DNA of 64,000 nt from Pseudomonas sp. BMS12 (GCF_001592875.1 NZ_LSOF01000019.1:1-64000), one strand, 5' to 3'. Positions 17,389 through 25,411 are shown, numbered from the stretch's first letter. Made by a program: numbers and translations. The notes: generated by a model from the sequence alone, not told the origin.

Positions 17389-18990
17389 ATGTCTGTCGTT
17401 ATGCTTGATTGCACACTCCGAGATGGTGGCTACTACAACAGTTGGGACTTTGAGCAGGACCTAGTGCAGCGGTACTTGCATGCCATGGCCGCGGCCAGGG
17501 TCGATTATGTCGAGCTAGGACTCAGAGGCTTCGCACGCCCCGGCTTTTTCGGGCCTTATGCGTTTTCTCGTGACGATCATCTCAAGGACCTAGGGCTCCC
17601 TAAAGAGCTGCGTTATGGGGTTATGGTCAACGCTGCTGAGTTGCTCAAACATGCTGATGGCCCTAATGCAGCGGTTAAGCTGCTCTTCGGTCCCGCTGCT
17701 GAGTCGCCAATTGAGCTGGTGCGGGTCGCTTGTCACTTGCGTGAGGTTTCCGGTGTGCTCGAAGCATGCCGTTGGTTGAAAACTCAAGGCTATCGTATTG
17801 GCCTGAATATCATGCAGATCGCTGAGTGTTCCGTTGATGATCTGGTTTCCCATGTCTCGGTAATTCCGGTCGATGTCGTGGAGGTCTTGTATTTTGCCGA
17901 CAGCACCGGGGGGATGAGCCCCGCTCAGGTCAGCACGGTCGTTGCATCGCTGCGTCAGCACTGGGCTGGTGCCCTGGGTATTCATGCGCATGATAATCGT
18001 GCGCTGGCTCATGCCAATACCTTGCAGGCTATTTCCGATGGCGTGACCTGGGTTGACTCTACGGTTACGGGGATGGGGCGTGGGCCGGGTAATGCTAAAA
18101 CCGAATACCTAGTGCTCGAGTTCGCCGAGCAACGAGTCGACGCCAATACTGCGCCACTGTTGAAGCTTGTCAGTCAGGACTTTTTGCCGATGCAGCAAGT
18201 CTTCGGTTGGGGAACTAATAGCTACTACTATATTGCCGGCAAGTACGGCATTCACCCTACCTATGTTCAGGAAATGTTGGGGGACTCGCGCTACAGCGGA
18301 GCTGATCTGGCCACTACGCTGGAAGCACTTAAGGATCAAGGAGCCAGAACGTTCAGTTCGGATACGCTTGAGGCTGCGCGGCATTTCTACTATGGCGAGA
18401 TAAGTGGTTCCTGGGCGCCGCGAGATACATTGAGCGGGCGTGAAGCGCTCCTGATCGGTGCTGGTCCTGGAGTCGTGCGTCATCGGCGGGCGCTGGAACG
18501 CTATATTCGCCAGCGCAATCCAGTCGTCGTAGCGCTCAACACCCAGTCAAGGCTGGACGATGCTGTCGTTGACTTGCGCATTGCCTGCCACCCTTTACGT
18601 TTGATGGCTGATTTGCGTGATTATGCTGGGTTGCGCCAACCCCTGATTACACCTGCTTCCATGCTGCCGTCAGGTCTGCGCGACGCGCTGGGAGATCTCA
18701 CGCTACTGGACTTCGGCATTAGCGTTTGCCCAGGTACTTTCGAGTTTGCAGAGTCTCATTGCACCGTACCTAACACGCTGGCGCTCAGCTACGCGCTGGC
18801 GCTATTAGCGAGCGGCGGGGTTTCTCGAATTCTGCTTGCCGGCTTCGACGGATACGCCAGTGAGGATCCGCGCAATCATGAACTTGATCAGACTCTGGAG
18901 CTGTTTCAAGCGCAGCCTGGGGTTCCTGAGCTGCTCGCGATTACCCCGACGCGACTGCAGCTCCCCATTTCTTCTGTATACGCGCTGTAA
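17389..18990 (+). CDS. DRE-TIM (HMGL-like) aldolase fused to a GT42/DUF115-like domain
   Basis: 533 residues. Residues 5-300 are an HMGL-like TIM barrel like 4-hydroxy-2-oxovalerate aldolase: MLDCTLRDGGYYN with metal-site Asp7 and Arg11-Asp12, metal-binding His199/His201 in GIHAHDN, and GMGRGPGNAKTE at 228-239. Such enzymes cleave or form 4-hydroxy-2-oxoacids with pyruvate. Residues 350-533 are a second domain, with ALLIGAGPGV near 353, NTLALSYALALLAS near 462 and LAGFDGY near 483, resembling GT42 sialyltransferase/DUF115 folds. I chose the ATG at 17389 because GGGAGC lies 6 nt upstream; an ATG at 17365 would overlap wapH. First gene of the low-GC block. Role in ulosonic-sugar synthesis is inferred. 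Confidence 0.75.
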   Translation: MSVVMLDCTLRDGGYYNSWDFEQDLVQRYLHAMAAARVDYVELGLRGFARPGFFGPYAFSRDDHLKDLGLPKELRYGVMVNAAELLKHADGPNAAVKLLFGPAAESPIELVRVACHLREVSGVLEACRWLKTQGYRIGLNIMQIAECSVDDLVSHVSVIPVDVVEVLYFADSTGGMSPAQVSTVVASLRQHWAGALGIHAHDNRALAHANTLQAISDGVTWVDSTVTGMGRGPGNAKTEYLVLEFAEQRVDANTAPLLKLVSQDFLPMQQVFGWGTNSYYYIAGKYGIHPTYVQEMLGDSRYSGADLATTLEALKDQGARTFSSDTLEAARHFYYGEISGSWAPRDTLSGREALLIGAGPGVVRHRRALERYIRQRNPVVVALNTQSRLDDAVVDLRIACHPLRLMADLRDYAGLRQPLITPASMLPSGLRDALGDLTLLDFGISVCPGTFEFAESHCTVPNTLALSYALALLASGGVSRILLAGFDGYASEDPRNHELDQTLELFQAQPGVPELLAITPTRLQLPISSVYAL

Positions 18991-19004
18991 GCAAAGGGCA
19001 TGTC

Positions 19005-19742
19005 ATGACGGCCAACTATGCGGTGATTATCCCTGCTCGCTACGCTTCCAGTCGGTTGCCTGGCAAGCCTCTGGTGCTGCTTGATGGCGTGCCCATGATC
19101 GTTCGTACCTGGCAGCGCTGCCTTCAGGTCTGCCCGGCTGAACGGATCTATGTGGCTACTGATGATGTGCGTATTCGGGAAACCTGTAAGCAGTGGGGTA
19201 TGCAGGTATTGATGACGTCTTCGGCATGCCTGACCGGGACTGACCGAGTCGCTGAATGTGCAGAACAGTTGGAGGCGGATGTCTTGATCAATGTACAGGG
19301 TGATGAGCCTGTAATGAATCCGGACGATTTGCGCAGCATTGTCGAGGCAGCATCTAGGTTTCCAGGGGAAGTCTTAAATGGCTACTGTGGGATCGACGAG
19401 AGTGAGCAGTTTTTCAGCAGCAGTACGCCAAAGGTGGTGTTACGCCCGGATGGCCGCCTCCTTTATATGTCGCGGGCGCCCATACCGGGCAACAAACAGG
19501 GCGAGTTTGTAGGGGGGTACCGTCAGGTGTGCATCTATGCCTTCCCGCGAGCAGCGCTGCAGGCATTTTCTATGTCGAGTGTCAAGACTCCACTGGAGTC
19601 TATCGAGGACATTGAGATACTGAGGTTTCTGGAGCTGGGTTGGGAAGTTCGCATGCTGGAGATGTCTCGCGAATCGATTGCCGTCGATAATCCTGAGGAT
19701 GTTGAGCGTGCAGAGTTGGCAATTCGTAAGCGAGGTCTTTAG
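19005..19742 (+). CDS. KdsB-like CMP-sugar (ulosonic acid) cytidylyltransferase
   Basis: 245 residues of the CMP-Kdo synthetase family: VIIPARYASSRLPGKPL at 7-23, ATDD at 51, TGTDRVAE at 77, INVQGDEPVM at 95-104. These bind CTP and Mg. The second half diverges from housekeeping KdsB (SRAPIPGNKQGEF, ESIEDIEILRFLELGW), which suggests a related but different 2-keto-3-deoxy sugar. Pseudomonas normally has its kdsB elsewhere, so this is probably an extra paralogue. AAGGG lies 6 nt before the ATG. It follows the aldolase by 14 nt and precedes the phosphatase by 3 nt. Confidence 0.8.
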   Translation: MTANYAVIIPARYASSRLPGKPLVLLDGVPMIVRTWQRCLQVCPAERIYVATDDVRIRETCKQWGMQVLMTSSACLTGTDRVAECAEQLEADVLINVQGDEPVMNPDDLRSIVEAASRFPGEVLNGYCGIDESEQFFSSSTPKVVLRPDGRLLYMSRAPIPGNKQGEFVGGYRQVCIYAFPRAALQAFSMSSVKTPLESIEDIEILRFLELGWEVRMLEMSRESIAVDNPEDVERAELAIRKRGL

Positions 19743-19745
19743 CTC

Positions 19746-20414
19746 ATGCCATCACTGACTCAATATGCCTCGTTGGTTTTTGATTGTGATGGTGTTCTAT
19801 TGGATTCCAATGCGGTCAAAACTCAAGCATTTGGCGCGGTAACCGAGTGCTACGGGGCGGAGATTTCAGCTAGGTTCGTCGACTACCATGTGAGCAACGG
19901 TGGGGTTTCTCGCTACCAGAAGTTCAGCCACCTATTCAGCGCTATTCTGAGGCGTGAGGCTTATCCTCAGGAAATTGAGCAGCTTTTGCAGAACTATGCG
20001 AGCAAGGTCCGAGAGGGCTTGCTGAATTGTGCTGTTGCAGATGGGTTGGCCCAGCTTCGTCAAGCAACTCGTTCAAGCCGGTGGCTTGTAGCCTCCGGTG
20101 GCGACCAGCAGGAACTTCGGGCAGTGTTCCAAGTGCGTGGGCTATCAGATTATTTCGACCAAGGAATATATGGCAGTCCGACACCCAAGGATCGGATTCT
20201 GTTGAATGCACTTTCTTTGGGGGAAATTCAACTGCCTGCGTTATTCATTGGTGATAGTCGTTTCGACCATGTATGCGCCAAGCAGGCAGGTTTGGATTTC
20301 GTTTTTCTCTCTCGCTGGAGCGAGTTTCCGGAATGGCGGGATTATTGCCAGCGTGAGTCGTTAGCTAGTTTTGAAGATGTTGCTGCCTTGTCGCGTGCAT
20401 GGAGTTCACTATGA
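19746..20414 (+). CDS. HAD-family phosphatase (beta-phosphoglucomutase/Gph-like)
   Basis: 222 residues. HAD motif I is VFDCDGVLLD with the nucleophile Asp13 and Asp15; a C1 helical cap follows. Motif II is in VASGGDQQEL, the motif III Lys in SPTPKDRIL, and motif IV is FIGDSRFDHV. All catalytic residues are present. Set between a CMP-sugar synthetase and a transferase-like gene, it may remove the phosphate from a sugar-acid phosphate before CMP activation, the job KdsC does for Kdo 8-phosphate. KdsC itself lacks this kind of cap, so it is an analogue rather than an orthologue. Overlaps the next gene by ATGA. Confidence 0.75.
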   Translation: MPSLTQYASLVFDCDGVLLDSNAVKTQAFGAVTECYGAEISARFVDYHVSNGGVSRYQKFSHLFSAILRREAYPQEIEQLLQNYASKVREGLLNCAVADGLAQLRQATRSSRWLVASGGDQQELRAVFQVRGLSDYFDQGIYGSPTPKDRILLNALSLGEIQLPALFIGDSRFDHVCAKQAGLDFVFLSRWSEFPEWRDYCQRESLASFEDVAALSRAWSSL

Positions 20415-21289
20415 GCAGGCTGCACATACGTCAGCGTGACAAGCATGCGGAAATAGAACTCGAGGCGTTTGGATGTAGATCGCTTGGCGATCTGACTGCT
20501 CTCAAGAATAAGTATGCCGGGCCAGTTTTTATCGTGGCCTCTGGACCTTCGGTAAAGAACTTTCCCATCGAGCGCTATCGCGCTGTACCCATGATGGCGG
20601 TCAACGGATCGATTGCCTGTTTTCCAATGGGTATCAACCCCGTGTTCTTTCTTTGTGATGACAGCAGTGTTGCAGCTGGAAAAAGTGATCTTGTCGCAGA
20701 GGGGGTGCGGCGATCCGAGTTCTCCGTCATGGGGCCCGATGCCTTGGAGAGTCTGGCGGAAAAAGAGGCCGAAGCCGTCTGGCTCAGTCGAATGTTTGTG
20801 GCCGAGAGAGTCAATCGCTGGAGGGGTGTTGCCCGTCTCAGTGATTGGCGTTTTGCGTGGCAGGAGCGCAACAATCCCGACTATGTCATCCAGCGTTCGT
20901 TGTTTAGCCAGAAACGTAGCAGGGTGGGATTCAGTCGTAACTTTTCGGCCGGCTACTTCTCGTGCCGAACCATTGCCTACGCAGCGATCCAGTTGGCCTG
21001 CTATTTGGGCTTCAACCAGGTATTCATGGTTGGAATGGATCTGCAGGCATCGCTTGGGCACTTTTACGACCCTAAGGGTATGCGTATACCCAGTCGCCTA
21101 GACGAAGACTATGAGGACCTTATCCTGCCGCATTTCAAGTTGATGTCCAGTCAGGTTTTGGGTCGTGACTTTCAGGTTTTCAATTTATCGCCCAACAGTC
21201 GATTGCCGTCGGATGTGCTGCCCAAGATCGGTTTTTCCGAGCTCGATGGGATTCTGGGGTTAACGGAAGTAGAGGGGCTTAGCATTTGA
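20411..21289 (+). CDS. GT42/DUF115-like putative CMP-sugar transferase
   Basis: 292 residues, no signal peptide. Features recall Campylobacter Cst-type GT42 sialyltransferases and DUF115/Maf proteins: an N-terminal beta strand with FIVASGPSVKN near residue 40, SAGYFSCRTIAYAAIQLACYL near 180, VFMVGMDLQ near 207 and NLSPNSRLP near 258. With a CMP-sugar synthetase two genes upstream, transfer of a CMP-activated sugar is the simplest reading. No enzyme match can be proven by eye. It starts inside the HAD stop (ATGA) and its stop overlaps the next TTG start. Confidence 0.6.
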   Translation: MSRLHIRQRDKHAEIELEAFGCRSLGDLTALKNKYAGPVFIVASGPSVKNFPIERYRAVPMMAVNGSIACFPMGINPVFFLCDDSSVAAGKSDLVAEGVRRSEFSVMGPDALESLAEKEAEAVWLSRMFVAERVNRWRGVARLSDWRFAWQERNNPDYVIQRSLFSQKRSRVGFSRNFSAGYFSCRTIAYAAIQLACYLGFNQVFMVGMDLQASLGHFYDPKGMRIPSRLDEDYEDLILPHFKLMSSQVLGRDFQVFNLSPNSRLPSDVLPKIGFSELDGILGLTEVEGLSI

Positions 21290-22236
21290 AAGTTCTTTTT
21301 TTGGTGCAGGCCGAGCAGCGGGCAATATTGGATCGCCTATACGAAGGTATTGCAGGCGCTTGTGATAGCTGTGATATCCGCTGGTTGACGAGCGATGAAC
21401 AAGCCAATCTGAAGCGATATTTTCATCAGCAGGTCGATGTTTCTAAATACGACAGAATTCTTTTCTTTCTGCGGTTCAAGAAAGAAATACGCCAATGGCG
21501 CTTTATTCGTACGCTGCCCAACGTGGTGATACTGGAGCATGATGCCTATCAGAATTATATCCCGTGCAAATACACGGGGAAATTCAGTGCTCACTATCGA
21601 CGTATGCCGTGGGTGCGCATCATCAGCTCCGGTGCCCAAGTGAGTCAGCGTTTGCGCGAAGAAGGCTTCGATGCCTGCTTCGTTCCTAAGGGATATGATC
21701 AAGTCTTGCTCTCTTATCAAGGCCGAGAGCGCGATATTGAATTGGGGTTTGTTGGGAGTACCAAGAGCGTAGCGTATAGCGGTCGCAAGGCGTTGCTTGA
21801 TGAATTGGGGTGGCACGAGGATCTGCTCGTGACCAAGACCAAATCCGGCGAAGAGTATTGCGATACCTTGAACCGCATCCGTTTCTTCGTCAGTGCAGAT
21901 GTGGGAATGGGAGAATACATGATCAAGAATTTCGAGGCGATGGCCTGTGGCTGTGTGCTGCTCGCCTATGATCATGGTGAACTGGAGAGTTCGACCCTTG
22001 GGTTCGTCGATATGCAGAATGTGGTTCTGTACCGGACAGTGGATCAGTTGAGGGAAAAACTTTCGCAGCTACGGGCGGATCCAGAGCTGGCGCAGCGTAT
22101 TGCGCAAGCCGGGCGCTTAACGGCTGAAGAACAATATAGTTTCAATAATGTTGGCCGCAAAATAGTTGACGTAATGCAGCCTGCACTCAGAATCCCTGAT
22201 CGCCGAACCGGCTGGTTGGCATGGCTAGGTTTTTAG
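21286..22236 (+). CDS. Glycosyltransferase, group 1 / CgeB-like
   Basis: 316 residues. The N-terminus MKVLFLVQAEQ and the C-terminal donor-site segment NFEAMACGCVLLAYDHGE near residue 211 are typical of GT-B transferases of the PF13524 type; no membrane segment. The start is a TTG at 21286 with GAGGGG 8 nt upstream, overlapping the previous stop, so translation is probably coupled. It belongs to the low-GC LPS block and likely builds the outer core or O-antigen linkage. The sugar is unknown. Confidence 0.7.
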   Translation: MKVLFLVQAEQRAILDRLYEGIAGACDSCDIRWLTSDEQANLKRYFHQQVDVSKYDRILFFLRFKKEIRQWRFIRTLPNVVILEHDAYQNYIPCKYTGKFSAHYRRMPWVRIISSGAQVSQRLREEGFDACFVPKGYDQVLLSYQGRERDIELGFVGSTKSVAYSGRKALLDELGWHEDLLVTKTKSGEEYCDTLNRIRFFVSADVGMGEYMIKNFEAMACGCVLLAYDHGELESSTLGFVDMQNVVLYRTVDQLREKLSQLRADPELAQRIAQAGRLTAEEQYSFNNVGRKIVDVMQPALRIPDRRTGWLAWLGF

Positions 22237-22239
22237 GTG

Positions 22240-22335
22240 ATGTTTCCTGATGCTTTTTACCCGTTTTCATTTTCTTGCTTGGCGGGGAGTGGTGATGATC
22301 GTGTTCTTGAGTATGTTAAGGGAAGTTACAGGTGA
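22240..22335 (+). CDS. Possible 31-codon small ORF between two glycosyltransferases
   Basis: An ATG 3 nt after the preceding stop opens a 31-codon frame, MFPDAFYPFSF..., ending in a TGA that overlaps the GTG start of the next gene (GTGA). The overlap geometry is that of translational coupling, and the frame fills the only sizeable gap in this part of the operon. There is no clear ribosome site and no known family, so it may equally be chance or a gene remnant. Confidence 0.25.
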   Translation: MFPDAFYPFSFSCLAGSGDDRVLEYVKGSYR

Positions 22336-23237
22336 GTGAATCAGGTCAGTTTTCCGATAGTTCCGAGGAACGGGATTTGCCTCTGGTTTCGGTAATTATC
22401 GCTTCCTATAATCACGCGCCTTATATTGAGGCCAGCATTCGTAGTGCGATGGGGCAGACCTATTCTAACTTTGAACTGCTGGTGGTTGACGATGGCTCCA
22501 GTGATGACAGTGTCGAGCTAATCACTCGTCTACAGGCTGAATATGGCTTCGACTTTCGGGCCCAGCAAAACTGTGGATTGAGCAGGACGCTCAATGCAGC
22601 CATTGCCCAAAGCAAGGGCAGTCTCATCGTGCCTTTTGGTTCTGATGATGTCATGCGCCCTCAGCGTTTGGCTGTTCAGGTGGCGTACATGCTAGGCAAG
22701 CCAGAAGTAGGTATCTGCTCGGCTAATATCGATATCATTGACGCCAATGGCGTGTCGTTGCCGGATAAAGAGCAGAAACAGCGTCATCTACCTTTTCGGC
22801 GTTTGGACTTCGATGACCTTTTTCTCGACCTTAAGCCAGGACCGCAGGCTGCTACTCTGATGTTCAGGCGTGAGGCTCTGGAAGCTGTAGGGGGGTTCGA
22901 TCCAGACATTCGCCTAGAGGATGTATACATCTGTCTGAGTATTCTCAAGGCTGGATACTTTATCGATATTCTGCCGGATGTATTGGCGGATTATCGCAAG
23001 CATGAAAGCAATACGTATAAGCACTTGCGTTTTATGGTGGAGAATATGCTGAAGACCTACGCACTGTTTTCCGATCATCCGGCCTACACGAGTGTCAGAT
23101 TAAAGTATATGACATCCATGTTTCTTAAGGCTTCTAGTCGTGATAAGGCTCTTGCGCGTGAATTGCTGAGAGAGTTGCCGTTGTGCAACTGGAACGCCAA
23201 GGTGACTCGTGGTATCTGGCGCTTATTGTTCTCCTAG
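22332..23237 (+). CDS. Family 2 glycosyltransferase
   Basis: 301 residues, GT-A fold: PLVSVIIASYNHAPYIEASI near residue 16, VVDDGSSDDS near 52, a metal-site FGSDDVM near 98, and the acceptor-side RLEDVYICL near 196. No trailing membrane helices, so it is a cytoplasmic or peripheral transferase. The start is GTG at 22332 with AAGGGAAG upstream. Part of the AT-richer variable LPS block; acceptor and sugar are unknown. Confidence 0.8.
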   Translation: MSESGQFSDSSEERDLPLVSVIIASYNHAPYIEASIRSAMGQTYSNFELLVVDDGSSDDSVELITRLQAEYGFDFRAQQNCGLSRTLNAAIAQSKGSLIVPFGSDDVMRPQRLAVQVAYMLGKPEVGICSANIDIIDANGVSLPDKEQKQRHLPFRRLDFDDLFLDLKPGPQAATLMFRREALEAVGGFDPDIRLEDVYICLSILKAGYFIDILPDVLADYRKHESNTYKHLRFMVENMLKTYALFSDHPAYTSVRLKYMTSMFLKASSRDKALARELLRELPLCNWNAKVTRGIWRLLFS

Positions 23238-23285
23238 TTGGCTTTCGGGTGCGCTAGAAAAATTTCGTAGGTTGGATTTTCACGT

Positions 23286-24470
23286 ATGCGGTGTGAGACG
23301 TTGTATGAGAGATATACCCGGTACTGGCTGCCTGTGGCGTTGGTATTGCTTTTGACTGGGATGTTCTGGATTGGAGATCGCTCGCTTTATCACAGGTTGT
23401 ATTATCTAACCCTTGCTTTGCCGACGCTCATTGTCGTGCTCGTTTGTTGGCGTAAATTCCTTTTCTTGCAGCAGGTCCCTCTGTTCTGGCTGTTCGTCGC
23501 TTTTGCAGCGTACGTTGCGCTTTCATTGGCCTGGTCTCCGGGGGGCACGGACTATTCAAAGCTCAAGCATCCGCTTTATATCTGCATGTTGCTTCTGGCG
23601 TTTGCTGCGTTAGGCGATATCGATATGCGACGCTTGGTTCTATCCGTAGGCGTGGCTGGCGGTGTAGCTGCTCTCGCCGCGCTGGTCAGCATGACTATCT
23701 ATCTCTGGGGTGAGAGTCGGCAACCGCGGCTGGAAGGCTATGGTGCATTGTACAACCCGTTATTGACGTCGCATGTGTACGGATTTTTTGCGGCCCTTTG
23801 GTTGGGAGCGCTCATGAGCTCTGCAAAATTATGGCCCATAAAGCTCATGATGCTGGTTCCGTTGCTCCTGCTGTTGTTCCTGACAGGGTCGCGCACACCT
23901 TTTATGGCTTTGTTCGCATGTTTCACTTGGTTGCTGATAATGGTCGCAGACCGACGAGTGCTCTGGCTTGCGTTGGTGGCGGGGATAGTTAGCGTTGTTG
24001 GATTGTGGTTTTTTGGTGCGGACTTGCTCGCGCGAGGTTTGTCCTATCGTCCATTGATTTGGACAGATGCCTGGCGGCAAATAATGAACGCTCTATGGTT
24101 CGGCCATGGTTACGGCGCAGGTATCGATATTACTGTAGAAGGTCTTAATAGACTGTTGGCGGATCCTCACAACCTAACATTGGGAGTCATATACCGAACA
24201 GGTTTGGTTGGGGGGGCACTTTGGCTTGCTATGTACATGTACAGTCTGGTCAGTGCCTGGCGTATGCGAGGATCCGGTTTAGTGTTGATTAGCTCGACCC
24301 TGCTGGTCTACGGTTTTGTGGCTGGGATGACCGAGGGGGGCTCTTTCATGTCGAGGCCCAAGGAGCATTGGTTCCTGATATGGATTCCTATCGCCATTAA
24401 TATGGCCGTGCTGCGCAAGATCTCGACAGCACGTAAGGTCACTAGTCTAGAGGTGATAGCTGGCACCTAG
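23286..24470 (+). CDS. waaL: O-antigen ligase (WaaL-like) or Wzy-like polymerase
   Basis: 394 residues, about a dozen hydrophobic segments starting at residue 12. A large periplasmic loop carries RPLIWTDAWRQIM, GHGYGAG and LLADPHNLTLGVIYRTG near residues 290-306; the His of that motif is the conserved ligase residue. WaaL moves O-antigen from undecaprenyl diphosphate to core-lipid A in the periplasm. Position before msbA supports ligase rather than polymerase, but Wzy proteins share the fold. It ends convergent with, and overlapping by 4 bp, the next gene. Confidence 0.75.
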   Translation: MRCETLYERYTRYWLPVALVLLLTGMFWIGDRSLYHRLYYLTLALPTLIVVLVCWRKFLFLQQVPLFWLFVAFAAYVALSLAWSPGGTDYSKLKHPLYICMLLLAFAALGDIDMRRLVLSVGVAGGVAALAALVSMTIYLWGESRQPRLEGYGALYNPLLTSHVYGFFAALWLGALMSSAKLWPIKLMMLVPLLLLLFLTGSRTPFMALFACFTWLLIMVADRRVLWLALVAGIVSVVGLWFFGADLLARGLSYRPLIWTDAWRQIMNALWFGHGYGAGIDITVEGLNRLLADPHNLTLGVIYRTGLVGGALWLAMYMYSLVSAWRMRGSGLVLISSTLLVYGFVAGMTEGGSFMSRPKEHWFLIWIPIAINMAVLRKISTARKVTSLEVIAGT

Positions 24471-25081
24471 GGCGCTAGAACTCTTTCGCATAGCGCCTCG
24501 AATGGGAATCCTGCGATAAGGCCGTTGTGTCTTAGGTAACGCTCGAAATGAGCCAAGTTTCGTTGTGCTTTATTTCGTGACAGAGCGCGTGACTGGAATG
24601 TCAGGTCCGCGATATCGATGACGCCCAGTGCGCCGCTGGGTGTCAAGACGATGTTGCCCAAGTGCATCGAGCGAAAGTAGATGCCTTTGCGGTGTAAATT
24701 TCTGAAGAATTCGCCGAGCTTTTCAAGCAATACGGCATCTATTCCCTGCTCTTGGGCATAGATCGATTTCAGCGTAGTTCCGGCTAGTGCTCTGTAGCGA
24801 ACAGCAGTCCATCCGGGGTTGGGGAGTTTGAACAGTTCCAGCGGAGTAATCGTCGGGATACTTAGGCTCTGGAGCTGCTCTGCGTTGCGCCAGAAACGCA
24901 CCGAGTACGGGGCTAGCAATGCAGAGGAAAGGAGACGTTTACGCCTGAATAGCTTCAGGTAGTCGCCATTGTCGAACAGGTAGACCTTGGGGCCATAGCT
25001 ATCTTTCTCAACACTCTGGGCGTTGGCTACCAGTTGCTCAAAGGCATCGTGCGACAGGGGTTGCATGGATGGCATGGTCAT
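24467..25081 (-). CDS. Kinase-fold LPS locus protein lacking the catalytic Asp
   Basis: 204 residues of the InaA/WaaP-like kinase superfamily, comparable to the small gene next to waaL and msbA in P. aeruginosa. The catalytic loop reads YFRSMHLGNIVL near residue 138, where HGDLHPGN-type loops have Asp; here that position is Ser. The following GVIDIADL keeps the metal-binding Asp. It is convergent with waaL and divergent from msbA. Either an unusual kinase or a pseudokinase. Codon use is AT-richer than the flanks. Confidence 0.7.
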   Translation of the reverse strand: MTMPSMQPLSHDAFEQLVANAQSVEKDSYGPKVYLFDNGDYLKLFRRKRLLSSALLAPYSVRFWRNAEQLQSLSIPTITPLELFKLPNPGWTAVRYRALAGTTLKSIYAQEQGIDAVLLEKLGEFFRNLHRKGIYFRSMHLGNIVLTPSGALGVIDIADLTFQSRALSRNKAQRNLAHFERYLRHNGLIAGFPFEALCERVLAP

Positions 25082-25411
25082 ATGGGTACGGAGGATATTT
25101 CAATTCTGCGCAGGATAGGCGCTTTCAAGGGACACTGCTTTTGACAGGCAGCTTGCAGCGATGTTGAGCTAAATCTTGGTGGAGCAGCCTGTCAGATTAC
25201 GCAAAACCGGATAGTTCGGCCACCCGTTTAATGGGTGCGGACTGAACCAGTGCCCCTGCCGGATCCCAGTGTTGCTCAGCGCATTCCGCTTCCGAGCTCC
25301 ATCGAAAGGTGTTTGTGAGGGGGGAGGCTTCCCAAATGCATGGGCTCATGAGGAGGTTGGGCTGGTACAATCCGCCCCTTGCTAATCCTGCCAGTGCGCG
25401 AGGCAAGCCGA
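25082..25411 (+). promoter_or_regulatory. Divergent intergenic region with msbA promoter
   Basis: 330 nt between the kinase-like gene and msbA. The only clear signal is a -10-like TACAAT at 25366-25371, 40 nt before the msbA ATG; no convincing -35. I see no tRNA, small ORF or repeat. A TTG at 25379 would extend msbA upstream, but the ATG at 25412 is preferred. Confidence 0.4.

Noticed and set aside
19005..20414. Simple duplicate of the Kdo pathway
   Set aside because: No kdsA or kdsD is present, the phosphatase has a C1-type cap unlike KdsC, and the condensing enzyme is of another family.
23238..23285. Terminator separating the GT2 gene from waaL
   Set aside because: The 48-nt gap has no clear stem-loop.
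17100..25100. Genomic island carried by a mobile element
   Set aside because: No integrase, transposase, tRNA target or flanking direct repeats were seen; homologous exchange is simpler.
25082..25411. tRNA or small RNA gene in the msbA upstream gap
   Set aside because: No cloverleaf, TTCRANNC box or strong hairpin plus T run could be found by eye.
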